A stretch of DNA of 64,000 nt from Bin87 sp965207585 (GCA_965207585.1 CBDBMT010000002.1:124001-188000); one strand, 5' to 3'. Numbered from the stretch's first letter, positions 1 to 7,681 are shown. Numbers and translations: made by a program. Notes: generated by a model from the sequence alone, not told the origin.

Positions 1-1
1 A

Positions 2-457
2 TGGGACAACACCGAGCGCGTTTACCATCCGGGGACGTTCAACGGCAATCCGCTGTCGGCGGTGGCTGGAGCGACCTGCCTGGAACTGATCGCCTCCGAG
101 CCCCTGAACGAGCACGCCGACGCCATGGCAGCGCGGCTCAAGGCAGGGCTGAACGAGGTGTTCGGCCGCATGGAGGTTGGCGGGCATGCCTACGGCATCG
201 CGTCGATGATCCACTTCACCTTGGCCGAGGGCGACTTCGACAACGAGTTCGGGCCGGAGGTCGACCGACAGATCAAGCGCGCCGCGGCCACGCCGGCGGT
301 CACCGGCATCAAGCGCGGGTTGCAGAACCACGGCATCGACATCATGGGCCGGGACGCGTTCCTGGTGTCCGCAACGCACTCTGAGGCAGACGTCGACGCC
401 ACCCTGGCGGCTTTTGAGGCGACGCTGGCGGAGGTTCGGGCAGAGGGGCTTGCATAA
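2..457 (+). CDS. class-III aminotransferase, C-terminal part (window-edge partial)
   Basis: The reading frame is open from base 2 and ends at TAA 455-457, so the start lies outside the window. The visible part opens with a HPGTFNGNPLSAVAG stretch, which matches the segment of glutamate-1-semialdehyde aminomutase-like class-III aminotransferases that lies after the PLP lysine, and continues through the C-terminal small domain (LKAGLNEVFGRM, HFTL, GIDIMGRD). The PLP-binding lysine itself is not in the window. The family moves amino groups between substrates, or within one in the hemL aminomutase, using pyridoxal phosphate in the cytosol. Without the N-terminal half I cannot separate hemL from the many paralogous aminotransferases of this class. 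A second class-III enzyme lies at 40541-41920. Confidence 0.8.
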   Translation, partial: WDNTERVYHPGTFNGNPLSAVAGATCLELIASEPLNEHADAMAARLKAGLNEVFGRMEVGGHAYGIASMIHFTLAEGDFDNEFGPEVDRQIKRAAATPAVTGIKRGLQNHGIDIMGRDAFLVSATHSEADVDATLAAFEATLAEVRAEGLA

Positions 458-497
458 ACAACGTAGACCAACCTGAGACATCATTCGAGATTTCGCC

Positions 498-683
498 ATG
501 CTCACCAAGATACTCACGCTGGCCGGCGGTAGCCTGGTCGCTTTCATATTGTTCGGGTTGACCTACTCGGCAACTGTGGAAGAGGGAGTCCTGCGGGCAA
601 CTTCCGTGGGATTGCTGGCCGGCCTGCTTGGTTTTGCGATGAGCGTTTTCGCAGTCTGGCTATTCCTGGATCTTGGGAAATGA
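498..683 (+). CDS. small two-helix membrane protein
   Basis: A 61-residue protein with two predicted membrane spans, roughly residues 7-25 and 38-57, and almost no soluble part. Its stop overlaps the ATG of the next gene (ATGA at 680-683), which suggests translational coupling. I recognise no family. Its reality rests on the overlap with another membrane ORF, the hydrophobic profile, and its position between two well-supported genes on the same strand. Confidence 0.5.
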   Translation: MLTKILTLAGGSLVAFILFGLTYSATVEEGVLRATSVGLLAGLLGFAMSVFAVWLFLDLGK

Positions 684-901
684 GGCGACTCCAGGCGGCT
701 TGGTTGGGACTTCTCATCTCCGGTGCAGTCCTGATTCTCATGGATTTGCTCTCGCAAGTCTTGATCCGAATAAATGGCGTTCCAGCGGTTGGCGTACTGG
801 GCGGAGCCTTGATACTACTGGCCTTGACCTCAATGATGAATTGGCTCTCTAAGGAAGCATGGGAACAGCGCAATAGACCGAGTGGCGAGCAAGAGGTGTG
901 A
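680..901 (+). CDS. small membrane protein, coupled to the preceding gene
   Basis: A 73-residue protein with two predicted membrane spans (about residues 6-28 and 35-52) and a charged C-terminal tail. It starts at an ATG inside the ATGA overlap with the preceding 61-residue membrane protein, and its stop abuts the ATG of the dienelactone hydrolase at 903. The three genes therefore look co-transcribed. No family is recognised; it may be one half of a two-subunit small membrane complex. Confidence 0.5.
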   Translation: MRRLQAAWLGLLISGAVLILMDLLSQVLIRINGVPAVGVLGGALILLALTSMMNWLSKEAWEQRNRPSGEQEV

Positions 902-902
902 C

Positions 903-1643
903 ATGGCAAGTTTTTGGGAAAAGATCAACGTAGGTGGGCACGAAATGGACATGTACGCCAGCGTGCCGTCCAGCAGCGCCGGCTTCTCCGCTCCGTTTCC
1001 TGCGGTCGTGGTCGCGCAACACGCTACCGGCGTTGACGCATTCATTCAGGATATCTGCGACCGACTGGCGGCGGACGGATACGCGGCAGTTGCGCCCAAC
1101 CTCTACCACCGGCACAGTAAAGAAGCGATCGCCGCCTCTGCCGCCGGCGGGCCGCGGCCTAGTCCGGCGACGCTCCTCAGCGACCCCGACATCGTCGCCG
1201 ACGTGAACGCCACCGTCGACTGGCTGCTCGGCCACGACGCGGTGCAGAGCGATCGGATCGGCGTCACGGGATTCTGCATGGGCGGGCGCGTGGCATGGCT
1301 GGCAGCCGCGTCCAATCCGAACTTCAAGGCCGTGGTCCCGTACTACGGCGGCAACCTGATGACCACCTGGGGCACCGGCGAAACGCCTCCCTTTGATTTG
1401 GCGAACAACATCCACTGCCCCATGCTGTTTCACTTCGGTGAAATCGACGCCAACCCGTCGCAGGACGACATGCGCAAACTCGACGCCGAACTGGACCGGC
1501 TGGGGAAGTTCCACCAGTTCTACACGTATGCTGGGGCTGACCACGCCTTCATGAACCCGTCCGGCGGCCGGTACCACGAAGGCGCGGCGGTAGAGTCGTG
1601 GCCGCGCACGCTGGAGTTTTTCGCGCAGCATCTCAAGGCGTAG
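903..1643 (+). CDS. dienelactone hydrolase family protein (copy 1)
   Basis: A 246-residue alpha/beta hydrolase of the dienelactone hydrolase family, which opens lactone or ester bonds in aromatic degradation and related pathways with a Cys-Asp-His triad. The nucleophile elbow GFCMGGR places Cys at about residue 125, and DHAFMN near the C terminus supplies the histidine. I chose ATG 903 over GTG 882 because the paralogue at 1775 starts with the same MASFWEK sequence and an AAGAGGTG ribosome site lies just upstream. It forms a tandem duplicate with the next gene (very similar throughout; same MDMYASVPSSSAGF N terminus). The exact substrate cannot be told from sequence. Confidence 0.9.
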   Translation: MASFWEKINVGGHEMDMYASVPSSSAGFSAPFPAVVVAQHATGVDAFIQDICDRLAADGYAAVAPNLYHRHSKEAIAASAAGGPRPSPATLLSDPDIVADVNATVDWLLGHDAVQSDRIGVTGFCMGGRVAWLAAASNPNFKAVVPYYGGNLMTTWGTGETPPFDLANNIHCPMLFHFGEIDANPSQDDMRKLDAELDRLGKFHQFYTYAGADHAFMNPSGGRYHEGAAVESWPRTLEFFAQHLKA

Positions 1644-1669
1644 AGTTCCACACACTTTCACTATTTTTG

Positions 1670-1742
1670 ACATCGATGAACAGGATAGACAAGATACTAT
1701 CTGATTATCTGTCAAAATCCTGTTTATCCTGCCTATCGATGT
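1670..1742. repeat. short inverted-repeat element between the two hydrolase copies
   Basis: The ends are near-perfect inverted copies: ACATCGATGAACAGGATA at the left and, reversed, ACATCGATAGGCAGGATA at the right. The AT-rich centre carries repeated CTGTTTATCCTG-like words. The whole element is about 73 bp, has no coding potential and resembles the small dispersed palindromic elements seen in many Chloroflexota intergenic regions. It may act as a transcript hairpin between the duplicated genes. A related but different element lies at 27204-27293. Confidence 0.6.
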
Positions 1743-1774
1743 AAATAGCCCAACAACGATCAGGAGGTATCGCA

Positions 1775-2500
1775 ATGGCCAGTTTCTGGGAAAAACTCAC
1801 CGTTGACGGCAGCGAGATGGACATGTACGCCAGCGTGCCCAGCAGCAGCGCCGGCTTCACCGCCCCATACCCCGCGGTGGTGGTGGCGCAGCACGGCGGC
1901 GGCGTTGACGAGTTCATCCGGACCATCTGCGATCGGCTGGCCGCCGAAGGCTACGCTGCGGTGGCTCCGAACCTGTACCACCGCAACTCGGACGAGGTGA
2001 TGAACGCTGATCCACGGCCCCGTCCCTGGGACGTGCTGAGCGATCCTGACATCGTCGCGGACATCAATGCCACCGTGGACTGGCTCCGTAACCACGATGC
2101 TGTCACCGACCGGATCGGCGTGACCGGCTTCTGCATGGGAGGGCGGGTCGCCTGGCTGGCCGCCGCGAGCAATCCGCACTTCAGCGCCGTTGCGCCGTAC
2201 TACGGCGGGAACCTGCTGGTAACCTGGGGTGCCGGTGAAACCCCGCCCTTCGAACTGGCTTCCAACATCAACTGCCCAATGCTCTTTCACTTCGGAGAGG
2301 TTGACGAAAATCCCTCCCAGGATGACATGCGCAGGTTCGATGAGGAGTTGAACCGTTTGGGCAAGGATCACCAGTTCTACGTGTACCGGGACGCCGATCA
2401 CGCCTTCATGGACTTCACCGGCCCGCGCTATCAGAAGGAAGCCGCTGACCGGTCGTGGCCGCGGACGCTGGAGTTCTTCGGACAGCATTTGAAGGCATAG
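1775..2500 (+). CDS. dienelactone hydrolase family protein (copy 2)
   Basis: A 241-residue paralogue of the gene at 903, with the same fold and motifs: GFCMGGR gives the catalytic Cys near residue 120, and DHAFMD carries the histidine. It is preceded by a strong AGGAGGTATCGCA ribosome site. Compared with copy 1 it lacks a short Ala/Gly-rich insertion after the NLYHR motif and has small substitutions around the active site, so the two copies may have different substrates. The pair is separated by a palindromic repeat element. Confidence 0.9.
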   Translation: MASFWEKLTVDGSEMDMYASVPSSSAGFTAPYPAVVVAQHGGGVDEFIRTICDRLAAEGYAAVAPNLYHRNSDEVMNADPRPRPWDVLSDPDIVADINATVDWLRNHDAVTDRIGVTGFCMGGRVAWLAAASNPHFSAVAPYYGGNLLVTWGAGETPPFELASNINCPMLFHFGEVDENPSQDDMRRFDEELNRLGKDHQFYVYRDADHAFMDFTGPRYQKEAADRSWPRTLEFFGQHLKA

Positions 2501-2512
2501 CCGTTTCCCAAT

Positions 2513-2540
2513 GTAGGGGCGAATGATTATTCGCCCCTAC
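2513..2540. repeat. perfect 12-bp-stem palindrome (dispersed repeat or terminator)
   Basis: GTAGGGGCGAAT, a GATT loop and the exact reverse complement ATTCGCCCCTAC follow 12 bases after the stop of the second hydrolase. The stem is 12 bp with no mismatch. There is no T-run, so it is not a standard intrinsic terminator, but it could still stop or stabilise the transcript. This word is a common dispersed palindrome in bacterial genomes. Confidence 0.75.
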
Positions 2541-2641
2541 GCTCGACTGTCAGCCTGCGAACGGTTTTCACCATGTCGTACAATCAGGTGGAAGAAAACC
2601 ACCGACTGCGCCAAGCCTATGAAAATTCGCCTTAAACGGAA

Positions 2642-2890
2642 ATGCACGGAGTTTCCGCCGCGGCAAGACATCCGGATATTCGTCCCGAGTGGGTTATGCA
2701 AATCATCGCCGAACCTTATGAACGGTTCGAGGAATATCGGGCCGGAAGCCGGATGACGATTCTGGTGGGTCGCGTTCCGCCAGCCTCTCAGTGGATAAGG
2801 TTGGTGTTTGTGGGTGATCCAGAATCAGGCCTGTTTCACACCGCTTATATGGACCGCAGGCTGGCGGAAAGGTACGGAGGCAGACCATAG
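2642..2890 (+). CDS. DUF4258-like protein, possibly 5'-frameshifted
   Basis: The 82-residue product contains HPDIRPEWVMQII, then LVGRVPPASQWIRLVF and ends FHTAYMDRRLAERYGG. This matches the small DUF4258-type family whose members carry 'PEIRVEWVE..L', a central GRVP-like strand and a terminal 'HNAFFDRRF'. These genes usually sit beside a DUF2283 gene, as here (2902), and the pair is often treated as toxin-antitoxin-like; that role is unproven. The usual MKIRL N terminus is present in another frame from ATG 2619 (MKIRLKRKCTEF), so the gene may carry a one-base shift near 2650-2665. If so the intact gene was 2619-2890. Confidence 0.6.
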   Translation: MHGVSAAARHPDIRPEWVMQIIAEPYERFEEYRAGSRMTILVGRVPPASQWIRLVFVGDPESGLFHTAYMDRRLAERYGGRP

Positions 2891-2901
2891 CAGGACGAGT
2901 A

Positions 2902-3165
2902 ATGAATCCTCAGAAGATTTCTGAGCCAGACCCGGTCGTAAGGTATTTTCCCGAAACGCAATCACTCTGGATTGACAGTGGAAAGCAGCTCGGAGAAGGC
3001 GAGACAATCGCAAGTGGCGTGGTCGTCTTTTACGACAAAGAAGACGATACGCTGGCTGAAGGCGTGCGTATCGAATTTGCCGAACATGTGCTCAAACCAT
3101 TCGTGGACGCCATCATAGCGAAGTATGGCGCAAAGCCGGAACCAGTGACTAAAACCGCTGACTGA
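2902..3165 (+). CDS. DUF2283-like protein
   Basis: An 87-residue protein reading YFPETQSLWIDSGKQLGEGE, then a short segment, then VVFYDKEDDTLAEGVRIEFAEHVL. This is the DUF2283 pattern: a 'Y.pe.d.lyi' strand, an acidic 'v.DyD..g..vGiEi' strand and a short helix. DUF2283 members commonly follow DUF4258 genes and are presumed antitoxin-like partners, but I know of no established biochemical function for this subgroup. The start ATG is 11 bases after the upstream stop, consistent with co-translation. Confidence 0.6.
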   Translation: MNPQKISEPDPVVRYFPETQSLWIDSGKQLGEGETIASGVVVFYDKEDDTLAEGVRIEFAEHVLKPFVDAIIAKYGAKPEPVTKTAD

Positions 3166-3222
3166 TAAGTCACTCCGCTAAGACTCTATCCCGAATCCAT
3201 GCCGTCACAAAGGAGATTACCC

Positions 3223-3747
3223 ATGCCCCGAGTAGCTCTTGATTTGGAACAGAAAGAGGATCTGGCCGTGCTCAAGTCCGACGGATGGCGGATTGCGCAA
3301 GGCCTGGAACCGGGTGAACCCAACCAGGGGCTCGTCGCGGAGATGCTGGGCAGCAACGCCCGCCTGCCCGACTACGACGACTCCGGATGGGAGAGCGGCG
3401 CGGATTTCCAGAAGCGCTACTCGGTTGGGTTCACTTTCGCCTGGTACCGCCTGCGGTTCACCATGCCGGAGACGGTCAAGGGCCAGGATGTATCCACCTG
3501 CCGGGTCTGGTTCGAGACCAACGTGGACAACTACGGCGAGGTGTACATCGACGGTAAGATCGACCGCAACATCGGCGCGGTGACGGGCAACAACACGCCC
3601 AAGCGCGTGCTGCTGGAAGAGCCGGGCGAGCCGGGCAACGAACACGTCATCGCGGTGCTGGTTGCCAACGCGCCTCTGGGCGAGCCGGTAGGCGCCATCT
3701 TCATGCGCTACGCCACTCTGGCCTTCGAGTCGCAACCCCCGCGATAG
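3223..3747 (+). CDS. galactose-binding/jelly-roll domain protein
   Basis: A 174-residue protein that looks like a single galactose-binding-like beta-sandwich of the kind found at the N terminus of family 2 glycoside hydrolases. It has 'LPDYDDSGWE', 'YSVGFTFAWYRLRFTMPE', 'CRVWFETNVDNYGEVYIDGK' and 'VIAVLVANAPLGEPVG'. No catalytic domain is attached. I chose ATG 3223 over 3199 because AAAGGAGATTACCC lies directly before it. It probably binds a carbohydrate or a partner protein; the ligand is unknown. Confidence 0.6.
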   Translation: MPRVALDLEQKEDLAVLKSDGWRIAQGLEPGEPNQGLVAEMLGSNARLPDYDDSGWESGADFQKRYSVGFTFAWYRLRFTMPETVKGQDVSTCRVWFETNVDNYGEVYIDGKIDRNIGAVTGNNTPKRVLLEEPGEPGNEHVIAVLVANAPLGEPVGAIFMRYATLAFESQPPR

Positions 3748-3754
3748 CAGTGCA

Positions 3755-4126
3755 ATGAAAAGCGCTCTCGGACCGTCACGGAGTCCCGATCAGGTCTGCA
3801 CGGATGTCGCCGTTGGCCTCTTGGGGTTGGTGGGTGTTGGCGCAACCCTGGTCAGCGTTGGCGCCATTACTGCTGCGACGTACCTGGCGATTGTGATGTA
3901 CGACCCGTCCCTGGGAGGGAGGGATTTTGCTGACTTTGGCATCGCCGGCCTGGTTGGACTTGTAACCGGCGCTGGCATTACGGTTACGGTGCTTGCCACC
4001 GTTTTGCACCATAATCGTAACCTGGGCGATTACAAGAAGATTATCGGCACGTCGGCAGTGATGATTGGGTTGGCAACTGTCGCCACACCGGTATTTGTTG
4101 CTATCTTGAAAATCTCAGGATCTTGA
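3755..4126 (+). CDS. hypothetical three-span membrane protein
   Basis: A 123-residue protein with three hydrophobic segments, near residues 18-50, 60-83 and 95-119. No family motif is recognised. It starts seven bases after the galactose-binding-domain gene and its end lies just before the nucleotidyltransferase region, so it may be part of the same transcript. Confidence 0.5.
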   Translation: MKSALGPSRSPDQVCTDVAVGLLGLVGVGATLVSVGAITAATYLAIVMYDPSLGGRDFADFGIAGLVGLVTGAGITVTVLATVLHHNRNLGDYKKIIGTSAVMIGLATVATPVFVAILKISGS

Positions 4127-4200
4127 TTGCCGGACTGTTCTGTCATGGCGAAGGCTTTGCAGCATTGCAATTCGTCCGGAGTGTGGAGTGTGGTGAAGTC

Positions 4201-4998
4201 ATGACCGCAGCCACCTGCGACCCACGCGCGCTGAGCGTAGCGCAAGCCGTGCACGAGCGGGAGCAGCCGCTGGCTACCATCCTGTTCGGCTCCCGGGCCC
4301 GGGGCGACTACGAAGAACGTCGCTCCGATATTGACATCATGTTGGTGCAGGCCGAAGAGCCTGAAGGAGAGTACAAAGGCTCGGTTGAGGAGTGGGCCCA
4401 AGGCGTCGTACAGGCCGCCTACGGGCGTCGGGTGCCAGTTCAATTGGTCTGGTTATCGCAGCAGAGATTCAGCGAGGGCAAGCGGTACATCAACCACATC
4501 GCTGCCCAGGCTCTGCTCGACGGTGTAATCATGACGCAAAATCCGGAGGACTACCACAATCGCAATGCGGACGATGAGGAAGCGGAGTACGAGTACGACT
4601 GGACACCCTACGATGAACGGATGCGCCACGCCGAAGCGCACCTGGAAGCATTTGTCTTGTGCGTGGAAAATGGGATGAACGATTTAATAATCGGCCAACA
4701 GGCGCAGAACACGCTGGGACACGGAATGAAAGCCCTGCTGGAAGCTCACCGCGTCAGATACCAGCGCACCCACAACATAGGCAACTTGCTGGGCCATGTC
4801 AGGCATATTGACCCTGAACTCCGCGAATTCGCTATCAGTATAGCCCCGGACGTCTATACCAAGTACGCCGGCGAGCAGGCGTATGAATTGTCCGAGCCTT
4901 TCCTCACTGACCAGCCCGACTATCGGGAGCGAACCGTTGCCGACGCTCAGCGCATCATCCACCGTGCCCGGGAAGTGCGGCAAAGCCGTACTGATTAG
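4201..4998 (+). CDS. nucleotidyltransferase-HEPN fusion protein
   Basis: The 265-residue product has an N-terminal minimal nucleotidyltransferase domain with the signature ILFGSRARGDYEERRSDIDI (Gly-Ser ... Asp-x-Asp) and a C-terminal helical HEPN domain with RYQRTH, a fit to the R-x4-6-H RNase motif. MNT and HEPN are usually two separate genes forming a toxin-antitoxin pair in which the MNT enzyme AMPylates or blocks the HEPN RNase. Here both are in one chain, linked by an acidic segment near residues 120-130. I prefer ATG 4201 to 4123 because the domain begins shortly after it. Activity and target are not predictable from the sequence. Confidence 0.75.
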   Translation: MTAATCDPRALSVAQAVHEREQPLATILFGSRARGDYEERRSDIDIMLVQAEEPEGEYKGSVEEWAQGVVQAAYGRRVPVQLVWLSQQRFSEGKRYINHIAAQALLDGVIMTQNPEDYHNRNADDEEAEYEYDWTPYDERMRHAEAHLEAFVLCVENGMNDLIIGQQAQNTLGHGMKALLEAHRVRYQRTHNIGNLLGHVRHIDPELREFAISIAPDVYTKYAGEQAYELSEPFLTDQPDYRERTVADAQRIIHRAREVRQSRTD

Positions 4999-5032
4999 CC
5001 CGGTAGTGTACGCTGGCACGCACCCCACCGCG

Positions 5033-5063
5033 TTCTGGATTCCGGCTTTCGCCGGAATGACGG
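5033..5063. repeat. dispersed repeat, GGATTCCGG...GGAATGACGG type
   Basis: A short palindromic unit, TTCCGGCTTTCGCCGGAA followed by TGACGGG, just upstream of the NHLRC2-like gene. Copies occur at 22983-23009 and 42044-42072, and in reverse orientation at 22903-22932 and 41948-41964. The word is a widespread intergenic repeat in bacteria. Confidence 0.7.
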
Positions 5064-5091
5064 GACTAATTTGAAAATGGAGGCTCAACCC

Positions 5092-6612
5092 ATGGCCACC
5101 CGTTCCTTTGCCGGCACCGTCAACGCGCCGGACTTCCCTACCAACGTTGAGTGGATCAACACCGACCGGCCGCTGAGCATGGCGGACCTGCGGGGCAAGC
5201 TCGTCGTGCTGGATTTCTGGACCTACTGTTGAGTAAACTGCATGCACGTGTTTCCGCAGTTGCGGAAAATGGAAGAGAAGTACGCCGACGAGCTGGTGGT
5301 CATCGGGGTCCACTCCGCCAAGTTCCCCAATGAAAAGTACGCCGACAACGTGCTGCTGGCGGCCCAGCGATACGAGCTGAAGCACCCCATCGTCAACGAC
5401 GCCGAGTTCGAGGTCTGGCGGCAGTACGCCTGCCGCGCCTGGCCGACGCTGATGTTCGTCGACCCCGAGGGCAAGGTCATCGGCAAGCATGAGGGCGAAC
5501 TGCCCCTTGAGGCTTTCGACGACTTGCTGGGCCGCATGATCGCCGAGTTCGACGAGAAGGGCATGATCGACCGCCGTGACCTGGGCCTCGTACCCGAGGC
5601 TGTTGAAGAGTCAGCGTTAGCGTTCCCCGGCAAGGTGCTGGCCGACGCACCCGGCAATAGACTCTTCATCGCCGACACCAACCACAACCGTATCGTCATT
5701 ACCGATCTGGACGGGCAAGTACTGGCGGTTATCGGTTCAGGCGCCGAGGATTTTGCCGACGGCAACTACGCCGCCGCGGCGTTCAACCATCCCCAGGGCA
5801 TGGAACTCCTGGGCGATATTCTGTACGTCGCAGATACAGAGAACCACGCCATTCGACGGGTCGATCTGGCCAACGGCACGGTGGACACCATCGCCGGCAC
5901 GGGGGAGCAAGGACACGACCGGCGCGCCCAGGGTACCGGACGCCAGGTTGCCCTCAGCAGCCCGTGGGATCTGGCGCATCACGACGGCACGCTGTACATC
6001 GCCATGGCCGGAATCCATCAGCTGTGGCGCATGTCCCTGGCTGACGGGATGGTGTGTCCCCACGCCGGCACGGGCGGAGAGAATATCGACAACGGCCCGT
6101 TGGCTCAGGCGACGCTGGCCCAGCCCAGCGGTATCGTCGTGGGCAAAGACCGGGGCGACAACCCGATCCTGTATTTCGCAGACTCGGAAACCAGCAGCGT
6201 GCGGAGCGCCGGCATCGATCCGGTGACCGGTCGCGTAGCGACGCTGGTAGGCATCGACCTGTTCGCTTTTGGCGACCGGGATGGCGTGGAGCATCATGTC
6301 CGGCTCCAGCACCCCATCGGCATCGAATGGCATAAGGGTGAGCTGTTCATCGCCGACACCTACAATCACAAGATCAAGAAGGTCCTGCCGCTGACCCGCT
6401 CCGTGCAGACGGTTCTGGGTTCGGGAGCGATGGGTCTGCACGACGGCGCCAGCAGGTTGGCCACCTTCAGCGAGCCCAGCGGACTGAGTTTCGCCAGGTT
6501 CGACGACGGCCGGGAACCGCTGCTGTTCATTGCCGACACCAACAACCACGCTATCCGTGTAGCAGACCTGCAGGCTGATGAGGTCAGAACTCTCGAAATT
6601 CGCGGGTTGTAA
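5092..6612 (+). CDS. NHLRC2-like thioredoxin/NHL-repeat protein, predicted selenoprotein (UGA at codon 47)
   Basis: Reading through the TGA at 5230-5232 gives a 506-residue protein. Residues 1-150 are a thioredoxin-like domain with GKLVVLDFWTYC, the UGA residue, then VNCMHVFPQL. This aligns with the family motif TYCCINCMH of human NHLRC2 and bacterial homologues, so UGA falls on the second Cys and makes a UxxC redox pair. The following VIGVHSAKFPNEKY and HPIVNDAEFEVW segments are also family signatures. Residues 170-500 form an NHL beta-propeller with repeated 'LFIADTNHNRI'-type blades. Start ATG 5092 has GGAGG at -12. A SECIS-like hairpin lies at 5251-5268. I infer selenocysteine rather than a nonsense mutation; no Sec machinery is in the window. 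The likely role is a thiol/selenol oxidoreductase with a protein-binding propeller. Confidence 0.8.
5251..5268 (+). promoter_or_regulatory. SECIS-like hairpin after in-frame UGA
   Basis: TTTCCGC, loop AGTT, GCGGAAA: a perfect 7-bp stem with a four-base loop that has G in its second position. The loop starts 25 bases after the UGA (5230-5232). Bacterial SECIS elements sit immediately 3' of the UGA with the loop about 16-37 nt away and a G within the first two loop bases, so spacing and loop both fit. The stem is contained in the coding sequence, as expected for bacteria. Confidence 0.7.
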
Positions 6613-6749
6613 TACCAACCCTGCTCTCGGCAGGAGCCTGAACCGGACGATATCGAAGCGCTGCTCATTCAGTCCATTAGCGGTCGCTGGCTCGGCCAGC
6701 CGGGGGTACTTTGAAACCCTCAGCACGCATCGGGTCCGGGGCGCCTTGC

Positions 6750-6755
6750 TATAAT
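6750..6755 (+). promoter_or_regulatory. -10 element TATAAT upstream of 6829 gene
   Basis: A perfect TATAAT in otherwise GC-rich DNA, 74 bases before the next start codon. I see no good -35 at 16-18 bases. It is the only promoter-like signal in the 216-base gap after the NHL gene. Confidence 0.45.
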
Positions 6756-6828
6756 TGACGTCCAAATTCGTTATGTCCGGCCCAGCGACCCAGCGGGTCG
6801 CTGCCGCCCAATCCATCCAGGAGAACCC

Positions 6829-7290
6829 ATGACCACACCCACGAGTTCGGCTTCTGCCGGCAGCGTCGCAAATCCCGACTACGCAGTCCAAACCGACGAC
6901 AACATCACGTTGTTGGCCAGCAAGATAATCCGCGACGTGCTGGTAACCCGGGGAGAGCCAATTCGTCGAGCCCAGCTGTGGCAGGCCGTGGAACTGGCCA
7001 TGGGGGAACGCTCCCCGGACGTCGACGGAGTGTTGAAGCGGGACTGGTTCACCAACCAGGACACCGGACCGGGCCGATGGAAGCTGACCGACGCCGCGAA
7101 TGCGGCCGACTCTCCCTTCATGGACGCTTCGGGAGCGGTGAATCTCGTTGCGGTTGTCGAATATATGCGCGTATGCCGACAGGGTGAGGCGCCCTACATC
7201 GGCGACCTGGGCGACTTCATCAAGATCTGTAAGCCCAACGCGGAACTGGACGCCGGGTGGCTGGTTGGTGACAATCAGGCGCGAGGGTAG
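6829..7290 (+). CDS. hypothetical protein heading a HEPN-gene operon
   Basis: A 153-residue soluble protein I do not recognise. The middle (residues 25-75) has the look of a winged-helix region: helix LASKIIRDVLVTRGEPIRRA, helix LWQAVELAM, then a wing ending 'GPGRWKLTD'. That resembles small HTH domains of the HB1/ASXL or restriction-associated kind, but the match is weak. It lies five bases upstream of the first of two tandem HEPN/PaREP1-like genes, so a regulatory or antitoxin-like role beside them is possible. The start ATG is preceded by CCAGGAGAACCC. Confidence 0.5.
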   Translation: MTTPTSSASAGSVANPDYAVQTDDNITLLASKIIRDVLVTRGEPIRRAQLWQAVELAMGERSPDVDGVLKRDWFTNQDTGPGRWKLTDAANAADSPFMDASGAVNLVAVVEYMRVCRQGEAPYIGDLGDFIKICKPNAELDAGWLVGDNQARG

Positions 7291-7294
7291 GCGC

Positions 7295-7681
7295 ATGACC
7301 ACTAGCGCGGACACCATCGCTTATCACCGGGAGCGAAGCCGGCACTTCCTGGCCCTGGTTGACGACGAGCTGGCCCGGGGCGAATTGGAGGAGGCCAGCA
7401 ACAAGGTCTGGGGCGCTGCCGCCCACGCCATCAAGGCCGTCGCCGAACGCCGCGGCTGGGAGCACCATGCCCATTCGCTGCTACAGGAAGCCATACAGCG
7501 TTTAATCCGTGACGAGGGCGCACCGTCGCATTTATGGGGCCAATACATGATGGCGTCGGCCTATCACCAGGGATTTTATGCGTGGCCTCCACCGGCCGAT
7601 GGCATCCGCTACGGGAAACAAATAATCAGCGAGTTCGTCGCGACGCTGGAAAGCCTGGCTGAGCAAGAGGGTGGACCATGA
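7295..7681 (+). CDS. PaREP1/HEPN-like small helical protein (tandem copy 1)
   Basis: A 128-residue all-helical protein with 'YHRERSRHFLALVDDELARG', then 'EASNKVWGAAAHAIKAVAER', the typical core of PaREP1/HEPN-fold proteins. In these the 'A.eKlWGAaaqAvKAla' helix packs against a second helix. These small proteins often occur with nucleotidyltransferases or in multiple copies, and their function is mostly unknown. I chose ATG 7295 because the second copy starts with the same MTTS.DTIAYHRERSRHFL sequence. The C-terminal half (GFYAWPPPADGIRYG) has diverged from copy 2. The stop overlaps the ATG of the next gene. Confidence 0.7.
   Translation: MTTSADTIAYHRERSRHFLALVDDELARGELEEASNKVWGAAAHAIKAVAERRGWEHHAHSLLQEAIQRLIRDEGAPSHLWGQYMMASAYHQGFYAWPPPADGIRYGKQIISEFVATLESLAEQEGGP

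Noticed and set aside
849..1775. 308-codon minus-strand ORF opposite the first hydrolase
   Set aside because: Shadow frame; the composition is typical of antisense ORFs and it ends at an intergenic repeat.
5242..6612. Reading the NHL protein as starting at ATG 5242 after the TGA
   Set aside because: That start would remove half of the thioredoxin motif; the 46 codons before the TGA are strongly family-like and carry their own ribosome site.
5737..7317. 526-codon minus-strand ORF opposite the NHL repeats
   Set aside because: Antisense of the NHL gene and of the gene at 6829; no recognisable domain.
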